Origin: Dioszegia crocea
Lineage: Eukaryota > Basidiomycota > Tremellomycetes > Tremellales > Bulleribasidiaceae
Direction: 5' to 3'
Assembly: GCA_001600615.1 (NCBI GenBank)
Contig: BCKK01000004.1
Span: 124,001-188,000 of the forward strand
Length of the DNA stretch: 64,000 bases
A program made the translations under genes and the position numbers. Numbering within the stretch: the stretch's first letter is position 1; the number at the start of each line of letters is the position of its first letter. This document shows, piece by piece, positions 44,701 to 57,237 of the stretch. The notes beneath the pieces are model-generated. The model had not been told where the DNA came from. It was given only the letters and a program-made list of their open reading frames with translations, and did no database searches.

Positions 44701-47700
44701 AATGACGAGGAATGGGCCCCAGAGATTATGATGTTCGGCCAGATAAGCAAGGAGGGATATGGATTGAATAGTCTGTAGGCGTCAGCTTCTGGACAAAACG
44801 TGCGAGAGTTAAACAGCTTGCCTTGCCTAATCCCATTTCATCCGCTAGAATCCCATTAATCCCCTGCTCATACAGATTCCCCAACCATGTCAAACCCTTC
44901 AATTGATATTCCTTCAATTGAGCCATGAGCATTTTAGGTTGAGTGATAGTCACGCTATCTGCGCCAAGGGAAGGATTTTGGAAGTTGAGTTCGTCTCCGT
45001 CGACTGTAGGGTAAGCTGGTGGCCTTGTTGGTGCACATGAGGCGGGACAACGTACGATCAATAGGCATAGCCTCATCCTTCTTCGCGCTGGGCTTGGCGT
45101 CGTCGAATGCACGGGCCCTATCTCTCGCTGCGACAATAGCAGCCTGGGCACCTCGAGCGGCATGTTTCCGAAGGTTCTCTTCGTCATCTAAATGATCAGC
45201 ACTGCACACAACACGGACACAAGCATATCTTCCATCCTCCCTCCTTTCCTGCCCATGTATTCCACACCTGAAGGAGATAACCAGCACCAAGCAGGAACCC
45301 AAAACTCACCATCATCATAATCAATATCAGGCAAAGCCTCCCCCGCATCACCTTCCAAATCATCCCTCCCATCCTTCCCACCCTTCCCTCCAGACCCTCC
45401 GGCCACTTCAGCCCTCTGAGCATCCGTCAAATCCTCATCATCAGGCCGTTCAGCCTCAGCCGTCTTAATCTTCTTCCCAATAAAATGAGAATACAGTTCC
45501 GTCTGAGTAAGCAAGAAGTTCAACTTTCGGGATTGACGTTTAGCCTCTCGGAGTTCTTCTTCTGCCTTTTGACGATCTAGAGTTTCCTTTTCTGCCTTTT
45601 TTCGAGCTAGATTTTCATCTTTTTCGTTTTTGCGCCAATAGGTTAGGAGCTGAGTCATTAGCATAGATCACAAGTTGAGAGAATGACCGAGGGTGATAGT
45701 ATCAGGCGGTATTTGGGGGTGGGTAGGTAAACGCCCAAAAACAAACCTCTTTGATCACCCTTTTCCCCTTGGCGACAGACTCCTTCTGGATTCTAGCGGC
45801 CGATCGGTACGTAGGCTTCAATGATCGCTGAGTAAACGCACTCCTCACACACGCATTCGCTACTCGGGCACGATCAGTCTTGGTGAATTGGTCGACGGAT
45901 TGATAGAGGCGATAGACCTGTGGGGTTAGCCAGCGTCCATATAGATGTCACACAATTCCAAGCGCCGTCTAGCAATCACCGCCCTTTACCCTTCCCTCAG
46001 CCCAAATAAGACCCAGCCCAGACCTACCCCGCTAAATCCCAACCTATCTCCACCCCACCCACACTCAGAACCACTCACTCCCCCCTTCTTCCCCCAAACC
46101 AGCCAAACCCCCTCCTAACCAACCCCGCGCCCCAATCGATCACAACCAGAATCTAAGCCTTCACCCAAATCAAAAACTCACCCTAGGTACATCCTTAACC
46201 ACCGTCCCCCAAGCCTGCCTCTGCAATTCCTCCACAAGGCCATACCTCACCCTCGCCTCAGTCTCCGATATCCCACGCCTATCCACCGTATTCGGCCTAA
46301 TCACCCCACCCACACCACCGACTCCCTCCCCATCCTCTCCCACCACAGCACCATCCTCCCCCACTCCGAATCCCGCAACAGGTGCCGAGAGGCTTAAATC
46401 CGCTTGTGCCAATTCGCTCACTGCCATTCCACCCGCCAACATCTCTGCCTTCTTTGACATCTCTTTTTCGCCCTTCGACAGTTTGACCCAAGCGGTTTGT
46501 TTAGCTTTCGCAAGTGATGCGGGTGTAACTTTCGTTTTGGCCTTTTTCGGAGGGGGACCGGCAGCTCGAGCAAGAACAAGAAGTCCATCTTCTGCTCCAG
46601 TGAGCGAAGGGAAATCGTCCATGTTGTCCATGGTGTCGTTGCCGTTTACGTGGCTCGTTGCGCCATCATCCCCATTGGTCGGATCAAGCATGACCGATCG
46701 ATCATCATCCGTATCCACCCTACTCCCTTCTTCCTCCACCCCCACTTTCGCCCTCTTCCTTTTCCCATTAGGCTTCTTGACCGCGGGTTTCTTCCCAGTT
46801 CCAGCAACACTACTGTCCCTAACCGACCCCTCGACATCTTCCCCCTCATCCAGTAATTGAGCAATATCATCCTCTGCCCCACCCTCCGTCCCCTCTTCAT
46901 CCTCTCCATCACCCATCACGCTACTCCCACCCCCATTCGTCCCCTGTTTACCCTTCCCTTTCTTCTTCTGGGCAATAATAACCCCATCTTCACCTCGCAT
47001 AGCTTTCCAACCCTTTGCAGGACCTGGTTTCCGCCTGAAAAGCCCATCCTTCCTAATGCTTACACCCCCTACAGTCTCTTTGGCACGGATCCACATTTCA
47101 TCCTGAACCTGCTTCACATCCGTCTCTGTCAATCCCTCCAAATCCGCATGCTCCACCTTCCTAATCACCTCAGCCCGGGTCAAACCGCAAGGCATCACAA
47201 TAGTTTCAGGGGTGATGATGACGGGTTCGGAAGGTCCCGCATCGTCCACCTCCATCTCACTACCGGGAACAGGACTGCTCCTTAGCCCAGCGGCACCGGC
47301 CTCATCACCTTCAATACCGGCCAGGCCCAACAATTCATCCTCCAAAGCCGCCTTGGCAGCAACTTTGGCCTTCTTCGGTACGCGGCGTTTGGGCAATGTA
47401 CCGCCTGCAGCGAGGATAGCGGCGTCTTTGGCTTCACGTGCGGCGATTCGGGTAGGATGATCCGCTGGCCAACCCTTGCGCTTGGCAGGAGGAGCGGCGG
47501 GCGCAGGGGCGGGCGAGGGAAGGGGTTCTTGCGGCAAGATGGGCTTTTCTTCTGTGGGTGCAGAGGTGGGGTCGGGGGTCTCGTCAGTCGACCCGCCAGT
47601 AGTGGCGGGGGCGGGGGCGATGGAGGTGGTAGGGATAGCAGCAGCGGGCTTCTTGGCAGGAGCCCTTTTGGTTGGTTTTTTATCGGCTTTTGGCTTGGGT

Positions 47701-48924
47701 TGAACGTTCTGCACAAGTCAGCGGGAATTTCTAGCACAAGTCTACACCAAATCTCTCTCCACTACTCATTCTCGGTGAGAGAAAAGAAAACCCACCAGTC
47801 CCGGTTGAAAACCCTCAATCATCACCACCTCTGCCTCCCTTTTATGCTGATACGCCTTGAGTGCATCCTCCCATACTTCTTCGCTACCCACGAGTATATC
47901 ACCGAGGCGGTAGGCAATGTGTCGAGGGGGCGGCGCACCGGGTTCAGGTCGGTTGGGGGGAGGCGCTGGGCGTTCCCAGAATGTATGCGAAGGAGCATGT
48001 CCACGAGGGTGCATCGGTATAGCTGGCGGTGGCGCCTGCGGGGGTGGTGGTGCGTGTGATCCCGAACCCGAACCCGAACCGGACGGTCGATCACGCTCTC
48101 GGCCGTGAGTGCCATGTGGGAATTGGGGTGGACCGTGATTATAGAATGACCTTGGAACAGGCGGAGGAACGGGAGGGTAGTCAATCACTGAACCTCGGGA
48201 TTGGGAAGGAGGAGCATAAGGTGATCGAGAGTGAGAATGGGAATTGGAATGTGCTCGACGATCATACTCTCGATCATACTCATACTCATACTCTCTATCC
48301 CTTTCTCTTTCGCGCTCCCTGTCGAGATCTCTATCTCGGCTTCGTTCATATTCGGGCTCGCGGTCGCGCTCGTATCGATGTCGCGCAACGGGGTCGCGTC
48401 GAGATTGCGGAGGAGGGGAGAATGAGGCAGAGCGGAACTCGTATCCCTGGCCCTGGCCATGGCGGGATGATTGGGGTGGAGCATAGGCATATCGATCCCT
48501 CTCCCGCTCGCGTTCCCGGTCTGCGCTGCGGTCTCGCTCTCGATGGGCGTGGGCGGGCGGGGCGGGGCCAACAGGGGATAGAGGACCCGGAACGATAGGG
48601 GGTGAGTTGACGAGGACAGAGAGTGACATGCGGGAAGGTGTGGGACCGTTGGGGGGTGGAGGTGAAGCAGGCTGGGTGCGCTGGATAGTCAGTATATGTC
48701 ATAGGCTAGGGTGATGGAGAAAGAAGGAGGGAAGAGAAAGAATAACTTACCCAGTCCGTATTTGTCCTTCTTTCAACTTCCCGACGTCCATGCGCTGATC
48801 CACTCGCACTGACACTATGCTCCATCCTTTCTTGGGTAGACATGACAGGACTTAGACTCTGACTGTCGCTCGGTCGTCGGCGCTGCGGCGGATAGGTAGA
48901 CGAGCCTGGCGTTGTGCCCGACAT
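41763..48924 (-). CDS. INO80: Chromatin-remodelling ATPase INO80
   Basis: Catalytic subunit of the INO80 complex, which slides nucleosomes and acts in transcription and DNA repair. Exon 1 starts [20 protein letters not shown]. The N-terminal 700 or so residues are low-complexity (Arg/Asp/Glu repeats, then Lys/Ala/Pro-rich). The DBINO region lies about 45.5-45.9 kb ([39 protein letters not shown]). The SNF2 ATPase shows motif I DEMGLGK, motif [12 protein letters not shown] and [13 protein letters not shown]. The second RecA lobe has [20 protein letters not shown] and [19 protein letters not shown]. The long insertion between lobes is present, as expected for INO80. Ends [14 protein letters not shown] at TGA 41763-41765. 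About 2,000 aa and many short introns. Confidence 0.95.
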
Positions 48925-49726
48925 GATTAGGTGTCACTAGGCCCGGTGTAGGCTGGCGGGGGAAGAGAAGGGCCGAGCGCTGTACTGGGGTGTATAGGAA
49001 ACGGCCGCGAAGTGTGGGAGGAATGAGGAGTGAGAGGGAGTAGGGATACGATGGATGGATATATGCACCAAGTACCACCGGGGAAGGGAGAAGGATAAGA
49101 GGCGAGGGGGGAAAGAAACCCAGAGGGGCGATGATTATATGCACGGAAGGGGACCCTGGAAAATGACTCCTGGGCTGGATCGAGCTCGGACTTGGCCCTG
49201 CTCTTCGCTGCCGCGCTCTGATTGGTTGCCTTCGCCACAACCTTCCGTGGATGTTTTGAGTGACACGAGTGACAATTGCAAGCAGCTGAAACACGGATGA
49301 TCGTCAGTGCTATAGACGACTACAAAGGTGTGTGGCAGGGATGTATGCATAGGCTCGCTGGTTGATGGCGCGATAACGCCGATGAAAACGCCGAAATGGG
49401 CGCCGGGGGAGGCAGCTCAGGGGAGTCGCAGTTGTGAAGGAGGGGGGGATCTTTTTGGGTTGGGTGGGGGCGGGGACGGCGACGCGATGAGCACACCTCC
49501 ACTCGAAATCCTCCTTCTGACAACATCTATAGGAATTACCAGATGTGGAAATTTAGGGGGTAGGAAAGGTTCCGTTCTTGCTCTTTGGCCTGGTTATCTA
49601 GACTGCCACATCTGTGCAGGGAGACCTGGTCGAGCGGATCGTCTAGTTTATAGCTAAGACGGATAAGACGGGTCAGGGACAGGAGATCGTGAAGTCGGCA
49701 TTTCAATTCCTAAACTACCCAACAGT
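48925..49726. other. Intergenic, INO80 promoter
   Basis: Contains the INO80 5' region and the 3' flank of the next gene. G-rich stretch near 49440-49480. No gene seen. Confidence 0.55.
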
Positions 49727-51562
49727 CTAATCCTTCAACTTCTCACTCTTCTCTTCACCCTCTTTAACGCTCCGTGAGCTACTCTGAGACTTGAGTGGTG
49801 GTGGTGCAAGAGCAACCATGGGCACATCTTCGACGGTATCTGTAGAAGCAGGCGGTATTGCTGATCCCGATCCTGAGGCCGAGGGGCCTGGAGCGGTGGT
49901 GGAAGGGGGTACAGGAGTGGTAGATGCTATTCTAGCATCGAGAGCTTTGAGCGCCATGGCTCTGTGTTCATCAGCATGGCTCCTTTCCAAAGATGCCAGG
50001 GGATACCAGTCAGGGGAATCTCAAACTCACCGTCGTCTTTCAGCCTCTGCGCGTGCGCCTCCGGGACCGGGTAAGACGGAATATTGGATAGGCTCATCCC
50101 ATGCTTGGACAAGCTTGATTTTGGTCGCTAGTTTGAAGACGAAATTGCCAGCTTTGGAGATGTATGGTCTGGGTCGTCAGTGAGGTTCTGTGGTCCTGCG
50201 TTTGAGCCAGAGATGAAGAAGAGAGGGGGCGGAAAGGGGAAGGAGGTGGACGGCACTCCCAATGCCCATCTTGCGACACCACTCGCATTCTTCTGCTGCG
50301 CTGGTCTCCTCACCGCTCCCTCTTCTTCCTCTTCGCCGGCCAGGAGTCTCATAGTCTCTCTCCTTCCCCTCTCTTCTCTCCTTCCCCTTTCTCTCTTCCC
50401 CCTCCATAGTCAATCCATCCCCTCCTTCCCCTTGCGTTCTCTCTCATACTCTCTTAGACACATTTCCTTCTCATATCCCACAACAGTGAACCCAAACTCA
50501 CCTAACAGGTCCAGGGAACCAATACTGGAAAGCAAACGTCTCTGACCGATCACCTCTCACAACCCCATCATCCGATAACTTGAAGAACCTCAAATACGCC
50601 CAAGCAACAAAGAACCCAAATTGAACGAGCATATATGGTGATGAGCCCAGAACGAAGATGAGCACGTTGGAAACGAGGAGGTAGATCCCTGGTAGGGCCT
50701 GAGGGGTTCAGCTTTGGTCCATGATCTTAGCCCATTGTTGATTCAACAGCTAACAGCACCACTGGCTCACCTTGACTTTTATCCTCAGTGCGCCTAAGAG
50801 CTGGATTTGATGTTCCGGTATCAACTGTGTAAAAGCGACTAGGAAGCCTACTTGAAGTCCGGAGAGACCGTGGTAGGGTAGGCCGTATCTGAAGTTTCAG
50901 CTGGCTCCTTTTCGCGAAACAGCGGCAGAGCTAGCTGATTTCGAGGTGGACACGAGACTTACAAGGCATCCTCAGACCCTGTGACGGTATTGACAATCCA
51001 GCTGAATCCGAAGGCGATGATGTTGGAGCCAACAATGACTACGGTGGAGAATCGGAGGACTTCGACAAATCCCCATATTCGGTCGAGATATCTCGTAGCG
51101 AGGACGAGGGTGATGATGGAGAAGATGAGCTATTGGTTAGCGGTAATTCTGGGGTTATGTAGTGATCTAGACGGGAGAGCTATTATGGATCGTGGGGAGA
51201 TATGCAGCCTCAAGGCCTTCCCTATCGTTCGCTCACTATCATCTCGCGTCATTCCCGCCTCTCCCCTCAATCGCTTTCCCTCACAATCTTATTCCCGATC
51301 CTTTAAACCTCTGACTCACCTCAAACACACTAAGCTCTACCAGCCCAGCAGTCAATACCACCCAAGGATAAATCAAACTCTTTCCCGGAACCAACACCAG
51401 CCAAGGCAATTCCAAACCTGTCGGTCCCTTGGTGGGTATATTCTCCTTGGCGAGATTATCGAGTCCCCACGCTGCCAGAGTAAAAAGTACCACCAAGGCC
51501 GTGAGGAGCCTGGTCGACGGTGGTACGCCCTGTAAGAATGGGAGGAAGCTTATAGCTGGCAT
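49727..51562 (-). CDS. TMEM115-like (DUF1751) Golgi membrane protein
   Basis: Rhomboid-like integral membrane protein family; human TMEM115 is a Golgi protein linked to retrograde transport. The N-terminus has SFLPFLQGVPPSTRLLTALV and then hydrophobic segments (LELPWLVLVPGKSLIYPWVV, LIFSIITLVLATRYLDRIWG). Later come LYGLPYHGLSGLQVGFLVAF, LIPEHQIQLLGALRIKVK and FFVAWAYLRFFKLSDDG, blocks characteristic of the family. After the membrane core there is a soluble Ser/Pro-rich tail ending KSEKLKD at TAG 49727-49729. I chose the ATG at 51562 (MPAISFLPF); one at 51604 would add 14 residues. Divergent from the SIF2-like gene. Confidence 0.85.
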
Positions 51563-51993
51563 AGTAACGTGTGAGAGATAAGGGGATAGCTGCAGTCGCG
51601 TCAAAGTTATGGCTGGTGAGGGTCTGAAGGTGGGGGGAAGATTTAAGGGACGAGGGGAAATTGCTACAAGTGGGAATTTCGCGTGTTGTGGCTATGATTT
51701 AGAGCAGAAAGGAGTTTTAGCGCATTAGGACTGGACTGCAAACTTCTATACCTCATCTATACATCTCACTACTCAAGGAAACCAGCTTCAATACCGACAA
51801 GGTAGATCCGAGCGTGATAACTGGAGTGCCAGCTACATTTCTGCTTTTCGCCAATCGGAATTGAGTCACCCACTCCTGTGTGCGTGAATTTCAAAGTCGA
51901 CCGGTACAACCATCACTCAGCGTACTCCCTCCCCATCTGACACTCCCGAATCCACTTTGAGATCACCGTCCTCCAGTCAAGCGAACCGCAAAG
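51563..51993. promoter_or_regulatory. Divergent promoter region
   Basis: 431 bp between the starts of the TMEM115-like (-) and SIF2-like (+) genes. No distinct element recognised. Confidence 0.5.
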
Positions 51994-54900
51994 ATGCTAC
52001 CTTCCGTGCCGCCGCAGTTATCAGGCAAGGATTTTGACCCGTCGAACATCCCCGCTGAGGATGATGTCGATATGGAGAATCAGGATGATGAGGAGGAAGG
52101 AGGATCAAGTGTGGAATTGAGCAGTGTTGAGATCAATATACTGGTCTACCTTGTGAGTTGTCTTTTGTAATCTCGCGTTGTGAGAAAAGGGGTCTCAGGT
52201 ACGGCCGGGTATAGCGCAAATGGGCGGGGAGGAAAGAAGGGAAAGTCGATGAGGTCACAAGCAGTCGTTCATCTACGAAGAGCTCGAAGTGAAAAGTCCA
52301 GTAGCGAGGCCTGGAAGAGATAGTTGCAACTCTGAAAGAGACGACTCTTATTCTTCGGTCTGAGTCTTCGGTCTTCACTTGGAGTCGGGGGCAGAGTTCC
52401 GTCTCTGGCAAGGACAACTCAAGGAACGGGCCAAAGGACAGATCAAATTATTTCTCCTTCCCCATCCTCTTTACCTCTTTTTCCAATGCTCGATCTCGCC
52501 GTGCTCAAGCCCTTGCTGACAAACAAAGTACCTCCTCGAATCCAATTTCGCCCATACAGCATTCACCCTCCTTTCCGAATCCTCCCTCCCGTCCACATCT
52601 CTCTTTCAGCACTTCCACCCTTCTTTCCCATCCCCTTCATCCTCCTCTGCTCCAGGTTCCAAATCGAACGGCGCAAACGTGACTGGTAAAGGCGCTACAC
52701 CGACTACACCGACATTCGGCAGTGTGGGCGGTAAGATACCGCGTGGAGAGTTAGTGAGGAAGTTGTGGAAAGGTATCAGGTGGGAAGAAGTTGAGCGGCA
52801 CGTCAATAAGAATGGAGTAAGTGTATTCTAGCAGACGAGAATCATCGGCCATGTTTTGACATAATGTGGACGGAGCTAATCTCCTAGGAAACTTACAAAC
52901 CCCCCTGTCCTGCCCCTTTCCACCTCCTCATCCCTCATATCTGCCCATCAACATATCCCTCCTCTGCCCAAAACCCGCCCCTGCCCCTTCCGGCCGGAAT
53001 GAAGATAACATCCCCTCCTCGTCGATCTGAAGCCTTCCCTCCGGCCCGCAGCGGGGATGATAATGCCGATGCTGAAGCAGCCGGACCATCCCGACCACGA
53101 AGTAGTCATAGGGAAGATCGATCTGGAGATAAATCCGAGAAGGAAAAATTGACCGTTGTGAATGGCGCCAAGGGCAAGAGGCGGTCTAGGCGGAATAGCA
53201 CCGAATCAAATTCCAGAGCGGACAGTCCTGCGCCTAAAGATACTGGACGGCGAGAGAAGGAGAAGGTCAGAGAGGGCGATAAGGAGCGGGAGAGGGAGAA
53301 GAAGGATGAGAAAGTCAGCGAAAAAGTCGAGAAGAAGAGAGGGAGACCGAGTGCTGAGGCTATTGCAATGAGGGATCGGCGGGAAAAGGATAAAGAACGG
53401 GAAAAGGAAAAGCCGTCCAAGGATAAGAATGGGTGGATGGATGTGGATGATTCGAATACCACAGCACCAAAAGTGAAGATCCGGAATTCGACAGGTGGAG
53501 CAAACTCCCAAGCTCAGTCTCGAGAAGAATCACCGGCAGTTGAACGAAAACGCAAACGAATAGACGATGGCCCTAATCCTACTCCCGGTCCAGGTCCCGG
53601 TCGACCTAAATCCTCAACTTCCACATCCCTTTCAACATCCACACCTTCAGCACGAAATGGTACCAATCCCAAATCTTCCTCTTCGCGCGAATCCAAGAAT
53701 CGTCAGATTCGAGGAACGAATAATCCCCTTTGGATCTCAGACGATGCCGTAGCGGTATTCACTGGCCACCGCGATTCCGTTACTTGCCTCGGATGGAATC
53801 CGCGGAACCTCGACCTCCTAGCTTCGGGTAGTTTGGACGGTATGGCGCGATTATGGGAATTGAGCGCGTCAGCTTCTGGATCAGCCACTGCTGCTTTGGT
53901 GCAAAAGGACGAAAGTCTGATTGTGAAACATACGTCTATTGAGTCGTCTAAAAAGACGGTTAGGGCGTTGGCTTGGCATCCTGAAGGAAGCGTTCTGGCT
54001 ACTGCAGCGATGGATGGTGTAGGGCGGTTGTTCACGCCTGCTGGACAACTGCAGGGGATTATGAGTTATGGAAGGGGTTGTCTGAACGCAATCAAGTTTA
54101 GTCCGGATGGGAGGAGTGTCTTGACTGCCAAGAATGACTTCGTGGTTAGTCTTTGGACGGTAGGGAAGGGGTATGCGCAGATGCTCAATCGGAGTTATGA
54201 TGCCCATACCAGTAAGTCCAGCTCATCGCCTCGTCAATCAGACTGCGCATCAGCTGACCCCTGCGCAGAAGAAGTAAACGACGTAGATTGGCTAGACGAC
54301 AATGTCTTTGCGACAGCAGGCAACGATCACACAATCTTCATCTTCCACACATCCGACAAACACATCCGATACACCCTAAAGGGACACACAGACGACGTGA
54401 CACGAGTCAAATGGTCACCTGTTCTCAACACAAACGCACCGCCCGAATCTCGATTATTGGCCAGTGTATCCGACGACGGTTTTGTCCTTGTATGGAAATT
54501 ACCAGGATATCCAGCCGAGAGAGGAAGGATAGGATCAAGATCGGCCAGTCCTGTCAAATCAGCTTCGGCATCGGGTAGTGTTGCACAGCCCGGAACGCCT
54601 AGTGTGGGGCATGGACAATTACCCCCGGCGTCAGGTGATGGGGAGGATTACTTTGAAGGTCAAGGACGGAAGGGGAAGGAAGGGATTGAATATTGCGTGG
54701 CGAGGTTGTGTGTGGTTGATTCGGAGAATAAACGGTTGAATAAGCTTGAGTGGAGTCCGGCTTGTACGGAAGGGAGGATGTTGTTGGCTGCGTAAGTCTG
54801 TTTGCATCGCTGGGCAGGTCTGACGGAGGGTTTTGGGGATAAGTCAAGTGGGCGGACAGAAGAGGAAGGTTATGATCAAGGAGGCAGACCCGGAGTTTCC

Positions 54901-55511
54901 TCAGTCATTGCCCTTATGTCTCAAGCCCAGTCTTGTTCCCGAACCCAGCTGACCCCTCAGCGGCGCCGAAGACTCCACCGTAAAAATCTTCAACATTTCC
55001 ACTGGCCAGCTTCTCCATTCCCTTTCAGGTCTCGAATCAGGAACAGCAAGTCTGACATTTTCTCCATTGGGTATCCCCGGATATCCCTTGGGGGCTATAG
55101 CGGCTGGAGGATGGAATGGACAGTTAGGGATTTGGGATGTTGATAGTGGAGAAAAAAGAGGAGAGTGGGAGGTTGATTCGGAAGGTGAAGAAGATAAAGT
55201 GGGGCCTGTCGTGGTGAGTCTTATTCTCCTTGGCCGTCCGTTTTCTGGATGTTATACGGGATGTGGAGTGGGTGTGATGAAGCACCTTTGAGGCATGGGG
55301 TACCCAGTCGTTTGAGGGCCGTTGTGTAGTGCAGCGGGCGAACTGTTCTATGAAGGTGGACTTATGCTGACTTCTGCAGTACTGCCTAGCTTGGAGAAAC
55401 GACGCGAAACAGCTCGCATTGGGCTTACAGAATAAACTCGTCGTTACTGTGGGAACGGACCTGGAAGGGATGACGATGAAGGCTAAGGGCAAGAAGGTGG
55501 AGAAAGCGTAG
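51994..55511 (+). CDS. SIF2: SIF2/TBL1-like LisH-WD40 corepressor subunit
   Basis: Homologue of the WD40 scaffold of Set3C/SMRT-type histone deacetylase complexes. Exon 1 encodes MLPSVPPQLSGKDFDPSN and an acidic patch, then EINILVYL, interrupted by an unusually long intron (about 52154-52528), then YLLESNFAHTAFTLLSE, together a LisH dimerisation motif. A long basic and charged linker follows (KREK/RE-rich). The WD40 repeats are recognisable: VFTGHRDSVTCLGWNPRNLD, LLASGSLDGMARLWEL, VLATAAMDGVGRLF, DNVFATAGNDHTIFIF, LLASVSDDGFVLVWKL. The final exons read YCLAWRNDAKQLALGLQNK and end KKVEKA at TAG 55509-55511. Family assignment rests on the LisH plus C-terminal WD40 order. Confidence 0.85.
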
Positions 55512-55875
55512 TAGAGATGATTGGGGGCGTAGAAGAAGGGAGAGAAGATCACAGATAAGAAGAGACGAGAAATACAAGTATAGTGTGAAATTTGGTTTAG
55601 TCCCACTACTGAGATTTATATGCATGGGCAAAAGTATCTTGTACTCCATGTACTGACGACGCTACCACCCTCGACTCTGAGGCAATGTCCAGCAATCTCC
55701 ACCTGAACTCTCTGCACCCATTTCTGCTCGCCCGAATTCTGACCCGTCTTCCGATACAGTCAGGTCGGGCGAGTTGTAGGGTTCGGACATGGCGGTATGA
55801 TGAACGCGGGAGAAGACTAGAGGGGGGAGTGAAGGTGGATAGGTGGAGTGAAATGTGTGGCGTACTCCATACACC

Positions 55876-56747
55876 TCATCTGGCCGACTCGACTTGTGGT
55901 TGACTGGTCGATCCGTCCACATCGGAACTATCGCTCTCGCTCTCCGTGAAGCTATCCGAGCTTTCCCCCATATCCTCATCTTCATCCTCTCCCGCCTGTC
56001 CCTCATCGTCATCATCATCCTCATCCTCATCTTCATCATCCTCATCGTCTTCCTCTGAATGTGACTCCGGGATATCCAACTCAGGCCCCATATCCCCCCC
56101 AACCTGGCCTTTCACATCATACACCCCCAAACCCAAATCCTAAACAGATCAGCTATTGCCCTACCTAAAGCTCAAGCAGTCGGAGGAGGATGATAGCTCA
56201 CCATTTCAATAACCCGGCCATTTCCTTTAACATTCTCAATATCGACTGATTCTGGGTTTTCTCGGGCGCGCTGGAGCAGCGTTTCGTTAGAGGATGCCAT
56301 GAGTGGGAGAAAGTTTCGGACGCGAGCTAAGACTGAGAGAGGAGTCAGCATTTCTTCTCTTTCATGCTTTCAAGCTTAGATGGAAAGTGTAGAGCTTGAG
56401 TAGAGACTTACTGTCACTTTGCGGCAAAGGTCCTATTTCAGGTCGGGTAGTAGGGAATGGGTTTGATGAGCGATTAGGCGAAGTAGGTGTTGATGGGGAT
56501 TTTGAGATGAACAGACGGCCTAGAGCTATAAGATACTACATCTTCACTTCAAATCTTGCTCCGTGTAAAATCAGAGGTCGGGATAGACAAGGCCGAGCGA
56601 AGGGGGAGACAACGAACCTAATCTCTCTTGTCTCTCTTCAGTCGATTCAACATCCAACCTCTCCCGCTTGGGCGATGATGTCGGACCATTTGATTGAGCC
56701 GTCTCGTTAGCATGACCAGCAGCGGAGGGTGTATTAGTGGGATTCAT
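55876..56747 (-). CDS. NOPCHAP1/New4-like (DUF4598) protein
   Basis: Family of small assembly factors linked to box C/D snoRNP proteins in animals. Exon 1 encodes MNPTNTPSAAGHANETAQSN; the next gives LFISKSPSTPTSPNRSS and PEIGPLPQSD. The conserved core is ARVRNFLPLMASSNETLLQR, NPESVDIENVKGNGRVIEM and, after an intron, DLGLGVYDVKGQ. The tail is extremely acidic (Asp/Glu runs encoded by TCATCC-type repeats on the + strand), ending PQVESAR at TGA 55876-55878. About 210 aa, as expected. Converges with the SIF2-like gene. Confidence 0.75.
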
Positions 56748-57237
56748 GTTTGTCTAGATGTTATAATGAGTATGAGTGCAGGGGTGTCCACAATCAAGCA
56801 TAAGATCAAGCAAATTTGCTCGTGGAGGAGCTGCGGAGTGATCTCGGAGTAAAGCCCAGGTGTGTTACGGCATGCTCCTGCCACACCAAACACCCATCTC
56901 AAAGTCCCTTATCTCCATGCAAAACCGTACCCCAGACAGCATAGATACAGTGTACTGTACAATAGGCCTACACCCACCTCCGAAAAGATGAGACCGATAC
57001 ATCTCCGAAATCGATCTGCTAAGATATGGGAGAAATCCATGTGGAATTGGATTTCAATCCCGATTCTTCCCCTCCTTCCTCTCTATCTTTCATCACTATA
57101 ACTATAATCCCTTCTCTAATATCTCACCATCCGTCAAATGTCCTTGATATCATCTCGAGCTTCCTTTATTGATACCTCTCATGTCTCAACCACCTTATCC
57201 CTCATCTATCCCTCATCCCCTACCCCAACTGTCCATT
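56748..57237. other. Intergenic
   Basis: Promoter of the NOPCHAP1-like gene and 3' flank of the next. No gene seen. Confidence 0.5.

Noticed and set aside
55946..56143. Serine-run ORF antisense to the NOPCHAP1-like tail
   Set aside because: It is the complement of the Asp/Glu repeat of the real gene.
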